NCBI RefSeq assembly: GCF_016863435.1
Contig: NZ_BOOW01000054.1
Coordinates: 22,044 to 86,043 of the forward strand
DNA from: Sinosporangium siamense
GTDB taxonomy: Bacteria; Actinomycetota; Actinomycetes; Streptosporangiales; Streptosporangiaceae
Direction: 5' to 3'
Length of the DNA: 64,000 nt
Every line of letters begins with the position of its first letter. Positions within the stretch are counted from its first letter, which is position 1. The notes beneath the pieces were generated by a model that made no database searches, was not told the DNA's origin, and saw nothing but the letters and a program-made list of their open reading frames with translations. This document shows, piece by piece, positions 25,182-33,263 of the stretch. The position numbers and the translations under genes are program-made.

Positions 25182-25219
25182 CCGGGAGCCCGGCGACCCG
25201 CGTGACACCGGGCTCCCGG
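25182..25219. terminator. Bidirectional hairpin terminator
   Basis: CCGGGAGCCCGG (25182-25193) and CCGGGCTCCCGG (25208-25219) pair perfectly over 12 bp with a 14-base loop. It lies between the convergent LacI and E2 genes. Confidence 0.75.
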
Positions 25220-25338
25220 AGCTCCCCGACAGGACGGTGAGCACCGTGGCCGCTCACCACCCCGTTCCCGCCCAGGGTCTCCGCCGACGGCAATGCCGGA
25301 TCAACGAACGGGACGGCGAACACCACTACCCCCCTTCG

Positions 25339-26652
25339 TCAGGCCAGGATGCGGAGTGGGTTCTCGATGAGCGTGAGAAACTCCCTCATCCACTCGGCGG
25401 CGACCGCTCCGTCGACGGGCCGGTGATCGACCGACAGCGTCACCCTCATCACCGTCCCCGCCTCGATCGTGTCCTTCCCCACCACCGGCTCCCTGCGTGC
25501 GGCGCCGACCGCGAGGATGGCCGACTGCGGCGGGTTGATGATCGCCGCGAACTCCTCCGTCCCGTACATCCCGAGGTTGGAGACCGTGATCGTGCCGCCC
25601 TCCAGCTCGGCCTGCCCGAGCCTGCCGTTCTTCGCCCGCTCCACGAAGTCCCGCACCGTCGAGGCGATGGAGGAGACGCTCACCTGCTCGGCCGACCTCA
25701 CCACGGGTGTGGCGAGCCCTCGTTCGGTGGCGACCGCGACCGCGACGTCCACGGAGGAGAACGAGCGCACCGCGTCCTCGGTCCAGATCACGTTCATCGC
25801 CGGAACCAGCGTGTGGGCACGGGCCACGGCCTTCACGACCAGGTCGTTGACCGAAACGCGGACCTGGGCGCCGTCGTTGAGCTGGCGGCGCACCTCCAGC
25901 AGGCCGTCCACTCTGGCCGTCCCGCGCAGGTAGAAGTGCGGGACGGAGCGTTTGCTCTCCGCCGTGCGCGTGGCGATGGCCCGGCGCATGCGCGTGTGCG
26001 GGAGGTCACTGTACGGCAATGCCGGAGCGGGAGCCTGCGGCGCGCCCGCGGCGGGCCGTTCCGGCACGCCGTGGGAGTGGGGGCGCGTGTCGCGGGCGGC
26101 GACGGCGGCCTCCACGTCCCTTCTGACGATGCGGCCGTGCGGGCCGGTGCCGGTGATCTCCTCGACGGGGATCCCGGCCTCCGCGGCCATCCGGCGCGCC
26201 AGCGGGCTGGTGAAGATCCGAGGGCCGGATCCGTCCGGGCCGGCGTCGGCCGGTGGCCGGGAGCCGGCCGCGGCGCCGGGAAGGACCTCCACCGGGGGCT
26301 GGGGGACCGGGGGCCGGGAGACAGGAGCGGCGCCAGGGCCGGCGGTGTCCCGTGGCCGGGGAGCCGTCACGCCGAGCCGGGCCAGCAGAGCGTCGAGGTC
26401 CGCCACCCGCTCGCCCGGCTCACCGATGAGCGCGATGGGCGCGCCCACCTCGACGCGGGCGCCTTCGGGCACCAGCGCCTTGAGGATGACCCCGTCGCTC
26501 TCGGCCTCCACGTCCACCACGGCCTTCTCGGTCTCGATGGTGACGATCACGTCCTGGGCGGCGTAGGAGGTGTTCTCCGCGACGGGCCAGCTCTGGAGAA
26601 CGGCCTCGGCCGCGCTCGCGGCGACCTCCGGCATGTGCAGCAGCCTCGCCAT
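25339..26652 (-). CDS. 2-oxoacid dehydrogenase E2 (dihydrolipoyl acyltransferase)
   Basis: The 437-residue protein has three parts in order: an N-terminal lipoyl domain with the modified Lys43 in ETEKAVVDV, a peripheral-subunit-binding domain (SPLARRMAAEAGIPVEEITG) after a Pro-rich linker, and the catalytic acyltransferase core ending with the active-site block DHRPVDG. It passes the acyl group from E1 to CoA in the cytoplasm. It follows the fused E1 gene by one base, so E1 and E2 are co-made. No E3 (dihydrolipoamide dehydrogenase) is in the window, so a shared E3 must be used. The particular 2-oxoacid is unknown; acetoin or branched-chain types are possible. Confidence 0.92.
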   Translation of the reverse strand: MARLLHMPEVAASAAEAVLQSWPVAENTSYAAQDVIVTIETEKAVVDVEAESDGVILKALVPEGARVEVGAPIALIGEPGERVADLDALLARLGVTAPRPRDTAGPGAAPVSRPPVPQPPVEVLPGAAAGSRPPADAGPDGSGPRIFTSPLARRMAAEAGIPVEEITGTGPHGRIVRRDVEAAVAARDTRPHSHGVPERPAAGAPQAPAPALPYSDLPHTRMRRAIATRTAESKRSVPHFYLRGTARVDGLLEVRRQLNDGAQVRVSVNDLVVKAVARAHTLVPAMNVIWTEDAVRSFSSVDVAVAVATERGLATPVVRSAEQVSVSSIASTVRDFVERAKNGRLGQAELEGGTITVSNLGMYGTEEFAAIINPPQSAILAVGAARREPVVGKDTIEAGTVMRVTLSVDHRPVDGAVAAEWMREFLTLIENPLRILA

Positions 26653-26653
26653 G

Positions 26654-28834
26654 TCAGTACCCCGCCATCTCGGTTAGTTTGACGGCCACTTCCTCGCTTC
26701 TGGCGATGGCCGCGCGCTCCAGCACCTTGGAGATGCTCGGGGACGCCTCACCGCCGGTCACCCGCTCCACCGGGTGGTCCAGCCAGTCGAAGAAACGGCG
26801 GTTGATCTCGTCGGCCAGCCAGCCCCCGTAGGAGGTGCCGGCGGGCCCCTGTTCGGCGATGAGCGCCATGTTCGTCTTCTTGATGCTCGCGCCGATGGTG
26901 TCCCAGTCGATGCTCGCCCGGTCGAGCCAGCGCAGGTCGATGACCTCGGCGTCGACGTCGCCCAGGGAGTCGATCGCCTCAAGGACGTGGTTGGCCATGG
27001 CCAGGTAGGAGATCACGGTGAGCTTCGATCCGCTGCGCCGTACCGCGGCCTTGCCGACCGGGAGACAGTAGTCCAGGTCTCCGACCGGCCCCTGCCCGAC
27101 CGAGGTGTACAGGTCCACGTGTTCGAGCACGACCACGGGGTCCTTGCAGCGCAGGGCGCTGTTCATCAGGCCGACGTAGTCGAACGGCGTGGACGGCGCG
27201 ACGATCCGCCAGCCGGGGGCGGTCGCGAAGATGCCCGCGGGGTCCATGGAGTGCTGTGAGCCATAGCCGGTGCCCATCGCGACCTTGCTGCGCAGCACGA
27301 ACGGCACCTCGCCGTCGCCGCCGAACATGTGCCTCGCCTTGCCGATCTGATTGAAGAGCTGGTCGGCGGCGACCCACATGAAGTCGGCGTACATGAACTC
27401 GACCACGGGCAGGAAGCGGCCGTCGAGCGCGATGCCGCCGCCGAGCCCGGTGAAGGCGTTCTCGCTGATCGGGGTCGCGAGGATCCGGCCGGGGAACCTC
27501 TCGGGGAGTCCCCGGGTGGCGCCGTTGGTGCCACCGTTGAGACGGTGCACGTCCTCCCCCATCACGACGATGGTGTCGTCGGACTCCATCCGGCGGGTCA
27601 TCACCGCGGCGACCGCTTCGATGAACTTCTGCTCGGCCAGCGTGCCGGAGAAGGTCTCGAGGTCCTCGAACCGGGCGCCGGCGAACTCGCTGAGGTCGCC
27701 GCGCACCCCGACGTCGGCGAAGGCCGGGTCGGGCCATTCCTGCGGCCTGATCCGCCGTTGTCCCGGCTTGCCGCCGGGCAACGGTTCGAGAAGCTCCTCA
27801 CCCAGGCCCGCCATGAGCTTCGCGGTGCGGCCGATCGCCGCCTCGATCTGGTCCTCGGTGAGGATGCCCCGGCGGGTGAGGTGGGCCGAGACCCTTCTGA
27901 TCGGGTCCCGGTCGCGCCAGGCCTTCTCCTCCTCCTTGGTGCGGTAGCCGAAGGCGCTGCCGGGGAAGGGACCGTTCTGGTGGAAGTAGCGGTAGACGTC
28001 GGCCTCGATCAGCGCGGGCCCTCCGCCTGAGCGCATGTGGGCGAGGGCCTGCCGCATCGTGAGGTGGACGGCCAGCGGGTCCATGCCGTCGACCTTCCAG
28101 CTCGGGATCCCGAAGCCCGGTCCTCTGGCGGACAGCCGGGGCTCACCGGTCACCTCCGCCACGTGCGTCGAGACCGCATACAGGTTGTTCTCCACGAAGA
28201 AGCACAGCGGCAGGCGCCAGGCAGCCGCCAGGTTGAAGGTCTCAAGCGTGGAGCCGATGTTGATCGCGCCGTCGCCGAAGTACGTCACGGCCACCGCGTC
28301 GGTTCCGGCCTGCCGGTGCGCCCACGCGGATCCCGCGGCGAGCGGGACGCCACCGCCGACGATGGCGTTCGTGCCGATGGCTCCGGCCTCCTTCCACTGC
28401 AGGTGCATGGAGCCGCCCCGGCCGTGGCTGAAGCCCCGGTCGAGGCCGCATATCTCGGCCAGGCCGCGGAGCAGTACGGCACGAGCCTCGTCGGGCAGGT
28501 CCAGGGTGGGGTCGATCCCCCCGGGGGCGACGTGCGCGAGCACCTTGGCCAGGAACTGGTGGTGTCCCCGGTGTGAGCCGTTGACGGTGTCGGCCGAGGT
28601 GAGGGCGAGGACCGAGCCGACGGCGCCGCCCTCCTGCCCGATGCTGGAGTGCGCCGGGCCGTGGATCAGCCCGTCGCGCGCGAGCTCCAGGACATATTCC
28701 TCGAAGGCCCGGATGAGGACGAGGTGGCTGAGCATGTTCGTCAGCAGCGCCGGATCTGCGGCGTCCCAGTCGGCGTCGGTGGCCACTACCTCCACCCACG
28801 GAGCCGCAGGTTCGAGCCGGTTCTCCTGGGTCAT
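26654..28834 (-). CDS. 2-oxoacid dehydrogenase E1, alpha and beta fused
   Basis: The 726-residue thiamine-diphosphate enzyme joins both E1 subunits in one chain. The alpha part (about 1-385) has GRGGSMH and the ThDP motif GDG (187-189) through NN (216-217). The beta part (about 400-726) has VVMGEDVHRLNGGTNGATRG, then TPISENAFTGLGGGIALDG and VEFMYADFMWVAADQ. It decarboxylates a 2-oxoacid and loads the acyl on E2 encoded next. ATG at 28834 overlaps the VOC stop by 4 bases; a LacI box ends 11 bases upstream of it. Two-gene E1 is the common form, so the fusion is notable. Confidence 0.9.
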   Translation of the reverse strand: MTQENRLEPAAPWVEVVATDADWDAADPALLTNMLSHLVLIRAFEEYVLELARDGLIHGPAHSSIGQEGGAVGSVLALTSADTVNGSHRGHHQFLAKVLAHVAPGGIDPTLDLPDEARAVLLRGLAEICGLDRGFSHGRGGSMHLQWKEAGAIGTNAIVGGGVPLAAGSAWAHRQAGTDAVAVTYFGDGAINIGSTLETFNLAAAWRLPLCFFVENNLYAVSTHVAEVTGEPRLSARGPGFGIPSWKVDGMDPLAVHLTMRQALAHMRSGGGPALIEADVYRYFHQNGPFPGSAFGYRTKEEEKAWRDRDPIRRVSAHLTRRGILTEDQIEAAIGRTAKLMAGLGEELLEPLPGGKPGQRRIRPQEWPDPAFADVGVRGDLSEFAGARFEDLETFSGTLAEQKFIEAVAAVMTRRMESDDTIVVMGEDVHRLNGGTNGATRGLPERFPGRILATPISENAFTGLGGGIALDGRFLPVVEFMYADFMWVAADQLFNQIGKARHMFGGDGEVPFVLRSKVAMGTGYGSQHSMDPAGIFATAPGWRIVAPSTPFDYVGLMNSALRCKDPVVVLEHVDLYTSVGQGPVGDLDYCLPVGKAAVRRSGSKLTVISYLAMANHVLEAIDSLGDVDAEVIDLRWLDRASIDWDTIGASIKKTNMALIAEQGPAGTSYGGWLADEINRRFFDWLDHPVERVTGGEASPSISKVLERAAIARSEEVAVKLTEMAGY

Positions 28835-29367
28835 GTCATCTCCATACAATCGTTTGCCGAACTGCGGTGCCGCGTCTCGCGGTCGAAGGCCTTGCCCCCG
28901 GGATAGGACACGAGCTCGAAGTGCATGCCCCAGGGGGCGAGGAAGTAGATCCAGCGCTGTCCCTCGCTGGGCCCTGCACTGGTGGTCGGGCCGCTCAGGA
29001 CCGCGACCCCCCGCTCGCGCAGGTAGGTGATCGCGGCGTCCAGGTCCTCGACGTACAGGGCGACGTGGTGGCCGCCGACGTCGCTGTTCCTCGGCGCGGC
29101 ACGCTCCTGGCCGGGGGCGGTGTACTGAAAGACCTCGAAGATGGCCTGGTCGCCGCAGCGGAAGAAGTGCAGCCGCTCCATGACGGCGCGCGGGTGGACG
29201 TTGAGGTGCTCGGACATCCAGTCGCCGCCGTCGTCGCGGAACGGGCCCAGCGAGTACATGTACTCGCAGCCGAGCACCTCGACGAGGAAGTGACGGGCCT
29301 GTTCGAGATCGGGGACCGTGAAGCCGATGTGGTCCACGCGGGTCAGCCCGGGGAGCCCTGCCTTCAT
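28831..29367 (-). CDS. VOC (glyoxalase/dioxygenase superfamily) protein
   Basis: The 178-residue protein has paired vicinal-oxygen-chelate modules. RVDHIGFTVPDLEQARHFL opens the first with a metal His, and GGHHVALYVEDLDAAITYL opens the second. HFELVSYPGGKAF supplies the last ligand Glu. Members isomerise, cleave or epimerise substrates on a divalent metal. ATG at 29367 is chosen for its AGGAGAAC ribosome binding site. The gene ends inside a LacI box and overlaps the E1 start. It probably acts on a carbonyl or CoA intermediate of the operon; the exact reaction is unknown. Confidence 0.85.
   Translation of the reverse strand: MKAGLPGLTRVDHIGFTVPDLEQARHFLVEVLGCEYMYSLGPFRDDGGDWMSEHLNVHPRAVMERLHFFRCGDQAIFEVFQYTAPGQERAAPRNSDVGGHHVALYVEDLDAAITYLRERGVAVLSGPTTSAGPSEGQRWIYFLAPWGMHFELVSYPGGKAFDRETRHRSSANDCMEMT
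28845..28858. promoter_or_regulatory. LacI-type operator inside the VOC 3' end
   Basis: TACAATCGTTTGCC matches the LacI box before the regulator gene. It lies within the last codons of the VOC gene and 11 bases upstream of the E1 ATG, so it could control an internal transcript for E1-E2. Confidence 0.55.
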
Positions 29368-29497
29368 CCTTGTTCTCCTCTGTCCTGGATGGATCCACCG
29401 GCTGCCGGGTCGAGTGGCTCTCCACGAGGTGTTCGGCCCTTTGCCGGCCCGCCCGCCTGAGGACGGGCAGGCCGGGGTCACGACGCCGGGCGGTGGG

Positions 29498-30961
29498 TCA
29501 CCACTGGACCGCGACGTACTGTTCCTCCATGTAGTCGAGCAGCCCCTCGTGGCCGCCCTCGCGGCCGAGGCCGCTCTGCTTCACCCCTCCGAACGGCGCC
29601 GCCGGATCGCTGACCAGGCCCCGGTTGAGCGCGACCATGCCCGACTCGATCTGCTCGCTCACACGCAGCCCCCGAGCCAGGTCGCCGGTGTAGACGTAGG
29701 CGGCGAGCCCGTACTCGGTGGCGTTGGCGAGCCGGATCGCCTCGGCCTCGTCGTCGAACGCGACGATGGGGGCCACCGGGCCGAAGATCTCCTCGTTCAG
29801 GATGGCCGCGCCCGGATGGACGTCCGCCAGCACGGTCGGGGTGTAGTAGAAGCCCGCCCGGTCCGGCCTGCCACCCCCGGTGAGCACGGTCGCGCCCTCG
29901 GCGACGGCGCCGCGCACCAGTTCGTCGACCTTGTCGGCCGCCTCCCGGTTGACCAGCGGCCCGACCTCGGTGTCCTCGGCCTCGGGGGGACCGACCACCA
30001 GCGCCGCCATCCGCTCCGCCAGCCGCCTGCCGAACTCGGCGGCGACCGGCGACTCGACGTAGAACCGGTTGGCGGCGGTGCACGCCTCCCCCGCGTTGCG
30101 CATCTTCGCCACCATAGCGCCGTCGACCGCCGCGTCGAGGTCGGCGTCGGCGAACACGATGAACGGCGCGTTCCCGCCGAGCTCCATCGAGGTGTTGATC
30201 ACCTGGTCCGCGGCCTCGCGCAGCAGCGCGCGGCCGACCTCGGTCGATCCGGTGAACGACAGCTTGCGCACCCGGGGATCGTGCAGCATCGCCGAGACCA
30301 CCGCGCCGGAGCGGCGGCTGGGCAGGACGCTTACCACCCCGTCGGGCACGCCCGCGGCCTCAAGGATCTGTGCGATGGCCAGCGCGGTGAGCGGCGTGTC
30401 GCTGGCCGGCTTGAGGATCACGGTGCAGCCCGCCGCGAGCGCCGGGCCGATCTTCCTGGTGGCCATCGCGGCGGGGAAGTTCCACGGGGTGACCAGCACG
30501 CAGATGCCGACCGGCTTGCGCTGCACCAGGATCCGGTTCGTGCCTCCGGGGGCCGTGGTCACGGTGCCGGCCCCTCGTACGGCCTCCTCGGAGTACCAGC
30601 GGAAGAACTCCGCGGCGTAGGCCACCTCGCCCAGCGCGTCCGCCCGGGACTTGCCGTTCTCCAGCGAGATCAGCCAGGCGAGGTCGGCCGCGCGCTCGAC
30701 CATCAGCTCGAACGCCGTGCGCAGGATCTCCGCCCGCTGCCGGGGTGGCGTCGCCGCCCACGAGGCCGCCGCGCGTTCCGCCGCGTCGACGGCGGCGATC
30801 GCATCTTCTACGCCGCCGTCCGCCACCGAGGCGATCACCTCGCCGGTCGAGGGGTCCACCACGGGGAAGCGGGCGCCGCCTGCGGCCGGGACCGCCTTGC
30901 CGCCGAGGTAGAGGTCGGTGAGCAGGTCGCGGCCGGCTGTCAGGGTGTTGTTGTCCGCCAT
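29498..30961 (-). CDS. Aldehyde dehydrogenase (succinate-semialdehyde type)
   Basis: The 487-residue enzyme shows LVTPWNFPAAMATRK, then FTGSTEVGR, the general base Glu in MELGGNAPF, and nucleophile Cys in NAGEACTAANRF. EEIFGPVAPIVAF and PFGGVKQSGLGREGG follow. The pattern fits the succinate-semialdehyde/glycolaldehyde-type group using NAD(P). A start at ATG 30961 is backed by AAGGAGG. It sits between the M24 gene and the VOC gene in the LacI-controlled operon and should oxidise an aldehyde released in that pathway. Confidence 0.9.
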   Translation of the reverse strand: MADNNTLTAGRDLLTDLYLGGKAVPAAGGARFPVVDPSTGEVIASVADGGVEDAIAAVDAAERAAASWAATPPRQRAEILRTAFELMVERAADLAWLISLENGKSRADALGEVAYAAEFFRWYSEEAVRGAGTVTTAPGGTNRILVQRKPVGICVLVTPWNFPAAMATRKIGPALAAGCTVILKPASDTPLTALAIAQILEAAGVPDGVVSVLPSRRSGAVVSAMLHDPRVRKLSFTGSTEVGRALLREAADQVINTSMELGGNAPFIVFADADLDAAVDGAMVAKMRNAGEACTAANRFYVESPVAAEFGRRLAERMAALVVGPPEAEDTEVGPLVNREAADKVDELVRGAVAEGATVLTGGGRPDRAGFYYTPTVLADVHPGAAILNEEIFGPVAPIVAFDDEAEAIRLANATEYGLAAYVYTGDLARGLRVSEQIESGMVALNRGLVSDPAAPFGGVKQSGLGREGGHEGLLDYMEEQYVAVQW

Positions 30962-30995
30962 GGCTTCCTCCTTTCTTTCACGGTGCGGAGCGGGC

Positions 30996-32237
30996 TCAGT
31001 AGGGATTGGCGACGACGAGGTCACGGGCGGGGAAAAGGGTGAGCACGCGAGGGCCGTCCTCGGTGACGACGACCTCCTCCTCGATCCGGGCGGCGGAGAA
31101 GCCGTCGGAGGCGGGGCAGTAGGTCTCCAGCGCGAACACCATGCCGGCCTGCAGCTCGACCGGTTCCCGCATGCTGTTGAGCCGCGAGATGATCGGCCGT
31201 TCGTGCAGGCCGAGCCCGAGGCCGTGGCCGAACTGGAGGCCGAAGGCGGCCAGCTCGTTCTCGAAGCCGAACTCGGTGGCCGCCGGCCACACGGCGGCCA
31301 CGTCGGCGGTGCTCGCGCCCACCTTGACGGCGTCGATCGAGGCGTCCATCCACTCCCGGGCCCGGGTGTAGGCGTCGCGCTGGGACGGCGTCGCGCTGCC
31401 CACGCCGAACGTCCGGTAGTAGCAGGTCCTGTAGCCGTTGAAGGAGTGAATGATGTCGAAGAACGCCTGGTCGCCCGGCCTGATCAACCGGTCGGAGAAG
31501 TTGTGCGGGTGCGGGTTGCACCGCTCGCCGCTGACGGCGTTGATCGCCTCGACCTGGTCGGAGCCCATCTCGTACAGGCGTTTGCTCGCGAGCGCGACGA
31601 TCTCGTTCTCCCTGATCCCCGGCTTGAGCGCCTCCAGGATGTCCTGGTAGACGCCGTCGACCATCGCCGCCGCCTGGGTGAGCAGCATGATCTCGTCGTT
31701 CGACTTGATCTGCCTGGCGTCGAGCATGGCCTGCTGGGCGTCCACCACCGTCAGCCCCTGGCGCTGCATCTCGAAGAGGAACGGCGGTTCGACGACGTCC
31801 ACGCCCACGGGGGCGTCCGCGACCCCCGTGTCCTCAAGCAGGCCCTTGATCTGGCGTACGGCGTCCCGCATGAGGCCGGCGGTGGGGGCGATGGCGCCCC
31901 TCAGGCCGAGCATTCCGGCGTGGCAGTTGTCCGGGTCGAGCCATGGGCTGTACAGCCTGTGGTGGCGGGCCGCGGACCCGAAGTCCCACAGCATCGGCTC
32001 GCCGCCCCTGGTGAGCAGGGCGTACCTGGTCATCTTGTCGCCGAGTGCGCCGCCGATCCAGGTCTGGGTGGTGTAGCGGATGTTGTAGAAGTCGAACAGC
32101 AGGAAGGCCCCGCACTCGCTCGCCTCAAGCGAGGCTTGCGCCCGCTCCAGCCGGTAGCTCCGCAGCCGGTCGAAGTCGACGCGCTGCTCGTAGTCGACCC
32201 CCATGTGCCCCGGCGCGGGCAGCGGTGCCCCGCTCAT
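30996..32237 (-). CDS. M24 (creatinase/Xaa-Pro peptidase/DddP-like) family protein
   Basis: The 413-residue protein has a creatinase-type N-domain (GAFLLFDFYNIRYTTQT, then LLTRGGEPMLWDFGSAARHH) and a pita-bread C-domain. Metal-ligand blocks seen are FFDIIHSF (first Asp), FGHGLGLGLHE (His), VFALETY (Glu) and ARIEEEVVVTE (Glu). The second Asp expected near GYRTCYYRTF is replaced by Cys/Tyr, so a normal dinuclear peptidase site is unlikely. The N-domain resembles the DMSP lyase DddP, another M24 relative. It overlaps the dehydrogenase gene upstream by ATGA. I expect a lyase or hydrolase of a small molecule rather than a peptidase. Confidence 0.8.
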   Translation of the reverse strand: MSGAPLPAPGHMGVDYEQRVDFDRLRSYRLERAQASLEASECGAFLLFDFYNIRYTTQTWIGGALGDKMTRYALLTRGGEPMLWDFGSAARHHRLYSPWLDPDNCHAGMLGLRGAIAPTAGLMRDAVRQIKGLLEDTGVADAPVGVDVVEPPFLFEMQRQGLTVVDAQQAMLDARQIKSNDEIMLLTQAAAMVDGVYQDILEALKPGIRENEIVALASKRLYEMGSDQVEAINAVSGERCNPHPHNFSDRLIRPGDQAFFDIIHSFNGYRTCYYRTFGVGSATPSQRDAYTRAREWMDASIDAVKVGASTADVAAVWPAATEFGFENELAAFGLQFGHGLGLGLHERPIISRLNSMREPVELQAGMVFALETYCPASDGFSAARIEEEVVVTEDGPRVLTLFPARDLVVANPY

Positions 32238-33196
32238 GACCGCGCCGCCTCGTCGGCGGCTCCGAGGCCGTCGTCCACGGACACGTCCTCCGGCTTGAGG
32301 GTGATCCCGGAGGCGGCGGCCTGCAGGTCGAGCAGGATCGCGAAGTCCTCCTCCACCCGGCCGCTGCCGACACTGGCCTGGACGAGCTGCGCGGTGGCCG
32401 CGGTGACCGGCATGGGCACGTCGAGCTTGCGGGCCGCGGCGAGCCCGAGGTCGAAGTCCTTGCGGAGCAGGATCGGGGTGAAGGTCGGCGTGTAGTCGAG
32501 GTTGACGAACGCGGGCGACTTGTAGCGGGTGAAGACCGAGCCCATGACGCTGTCGTTCAGGAAGGACAGGAAGGCGTTGCGGGAGACCCCGCCCTTCTCG
32601 GCCAGCACGGTGATCTCGGCCATCGTCTGGGTAACGACGCCGAGCATCAGGTTGTGCGCGATCTTCACCAGCCGCGCGATGTCGCCCTCGCCGACGTAGG
32701 TGACCGACGCGCCGATGTGCCCGAGCAGGTGCGCGACCTTGGCATATGTCTCCTCCGGGCCTGAGACCACGATGCTGAGCGCACCGGCCCGGACGACCTT
32801 GCCGTTGCCGCTGACGGGCGCGGCGAGGAAGTCGACGCCGCGTTCCGCGCACTGCCGCCGCAGCGCCTCGGAGGCGTCGGTGGAGACCGTCGAGCAGTCG
32901 ACGACGACGGCGGGGCACCGCTCGCCGGCGAGCAGGCCGCCCTCGCCCAGGAGCACGCGCTCCAGGTCCTCGGAGGTGGAAACCATCGTGAACACCACGT
33001 CCCGGTCGCGCAGACCGGCGATGGTCTCGCTCACGGTGGCGCCGAACTTCTTGAGCGGCGCGGCCTTGGCGGCCGTGCGGTTCCACACGGCCAGGTCCAC
33101 CCCCGCCTTCGCCAGGCGCTCGGCCATCGCTGCGCCCATGCGGCCGGCGCCGATCCAGCCGACTCTGGGAGCTGCTCCGGTAGTCGTCTCGGTCAT
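32234..33196 (-). CDS. NAD(P)-dependent beta-hydroxyacid dehydrogenase
   Basis: The 320-residue protein is of the 3-hydroxyisobutyrate dehydrogenase / tartronate semialdehyde reductase family. It has GAGRMGAAMAERL at 16-28, then DCSTVSTDASEAL, the substrate segment APVSGNGKVVRAGAL (where most members have GG), and the catalytic Lys in LVKIAHNLML. It oxidises a beta-hydroxyacid to its semialdehyde or keto acid. A LacI box lies 16 bases before the start, in the 67-base gap after the adenine-deaminase-like gene, so a separate regulated transcript is likely. It couples to the M24 gene by ATGA. Confidence 0.9.
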   Translation of the reverse strand: MTETTTGAAPRVGWIGAGRMGAAMAERLAKAGVDLAVWNRTAAKAAPLKKFGATVSETIAGLRDRDVVFTMVSTSEDLERVLLGEGGLLAGERCPAVVVDCSTVSTDASEALRRQCAERGVDFLAAPVSGNGKVVRAGALSIVVSGPEETYAKVAHLLGHIGASVTYVGEGDIARLVKIAHNLMLGVVTQTMAEITVLAEKGGVSRNAFLSFLNDSVMGSVFTRYKSPAFVNLDYTPTFTPILLRKDFDLGLAAARKLDVPMPVTAATAQLVQASVGSGRVEEDFAILLDLQAAASGITLKPEDVSVDDGLGAADEAARS

Positions 33197-33211
33197 CGTC
33201 GTTCCATTCTA

Positions 33212-33225
33212 TGCAATCGTTTGCC
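33212..33225. promoter_or_regulatory. LacI-type operator before the dehydrogenase gene
   Basis: TGCAATCGTTTGCC shares the CG-centred box of the LacI regulon and lies 16 bases upstream of the beta-hydroxyacid dehydrogenase ATG, in a 67-base gap inside the minus-strand cluster. Confidence 0.65.
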
Positions 33226-33263
33226 AACTAATACGTGAAAAGAATGCTGTTCTTCGCCGGTGG

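Noticed and set aside
29318..31042. Long plus-strand frame opposite the aldehyde dehydrogenase
   Set aside because: The minus-strand gene has complete catalytic motifs and a good ribosome binding site; the plus frame is Gly/Arg/His-rich with no family signal.
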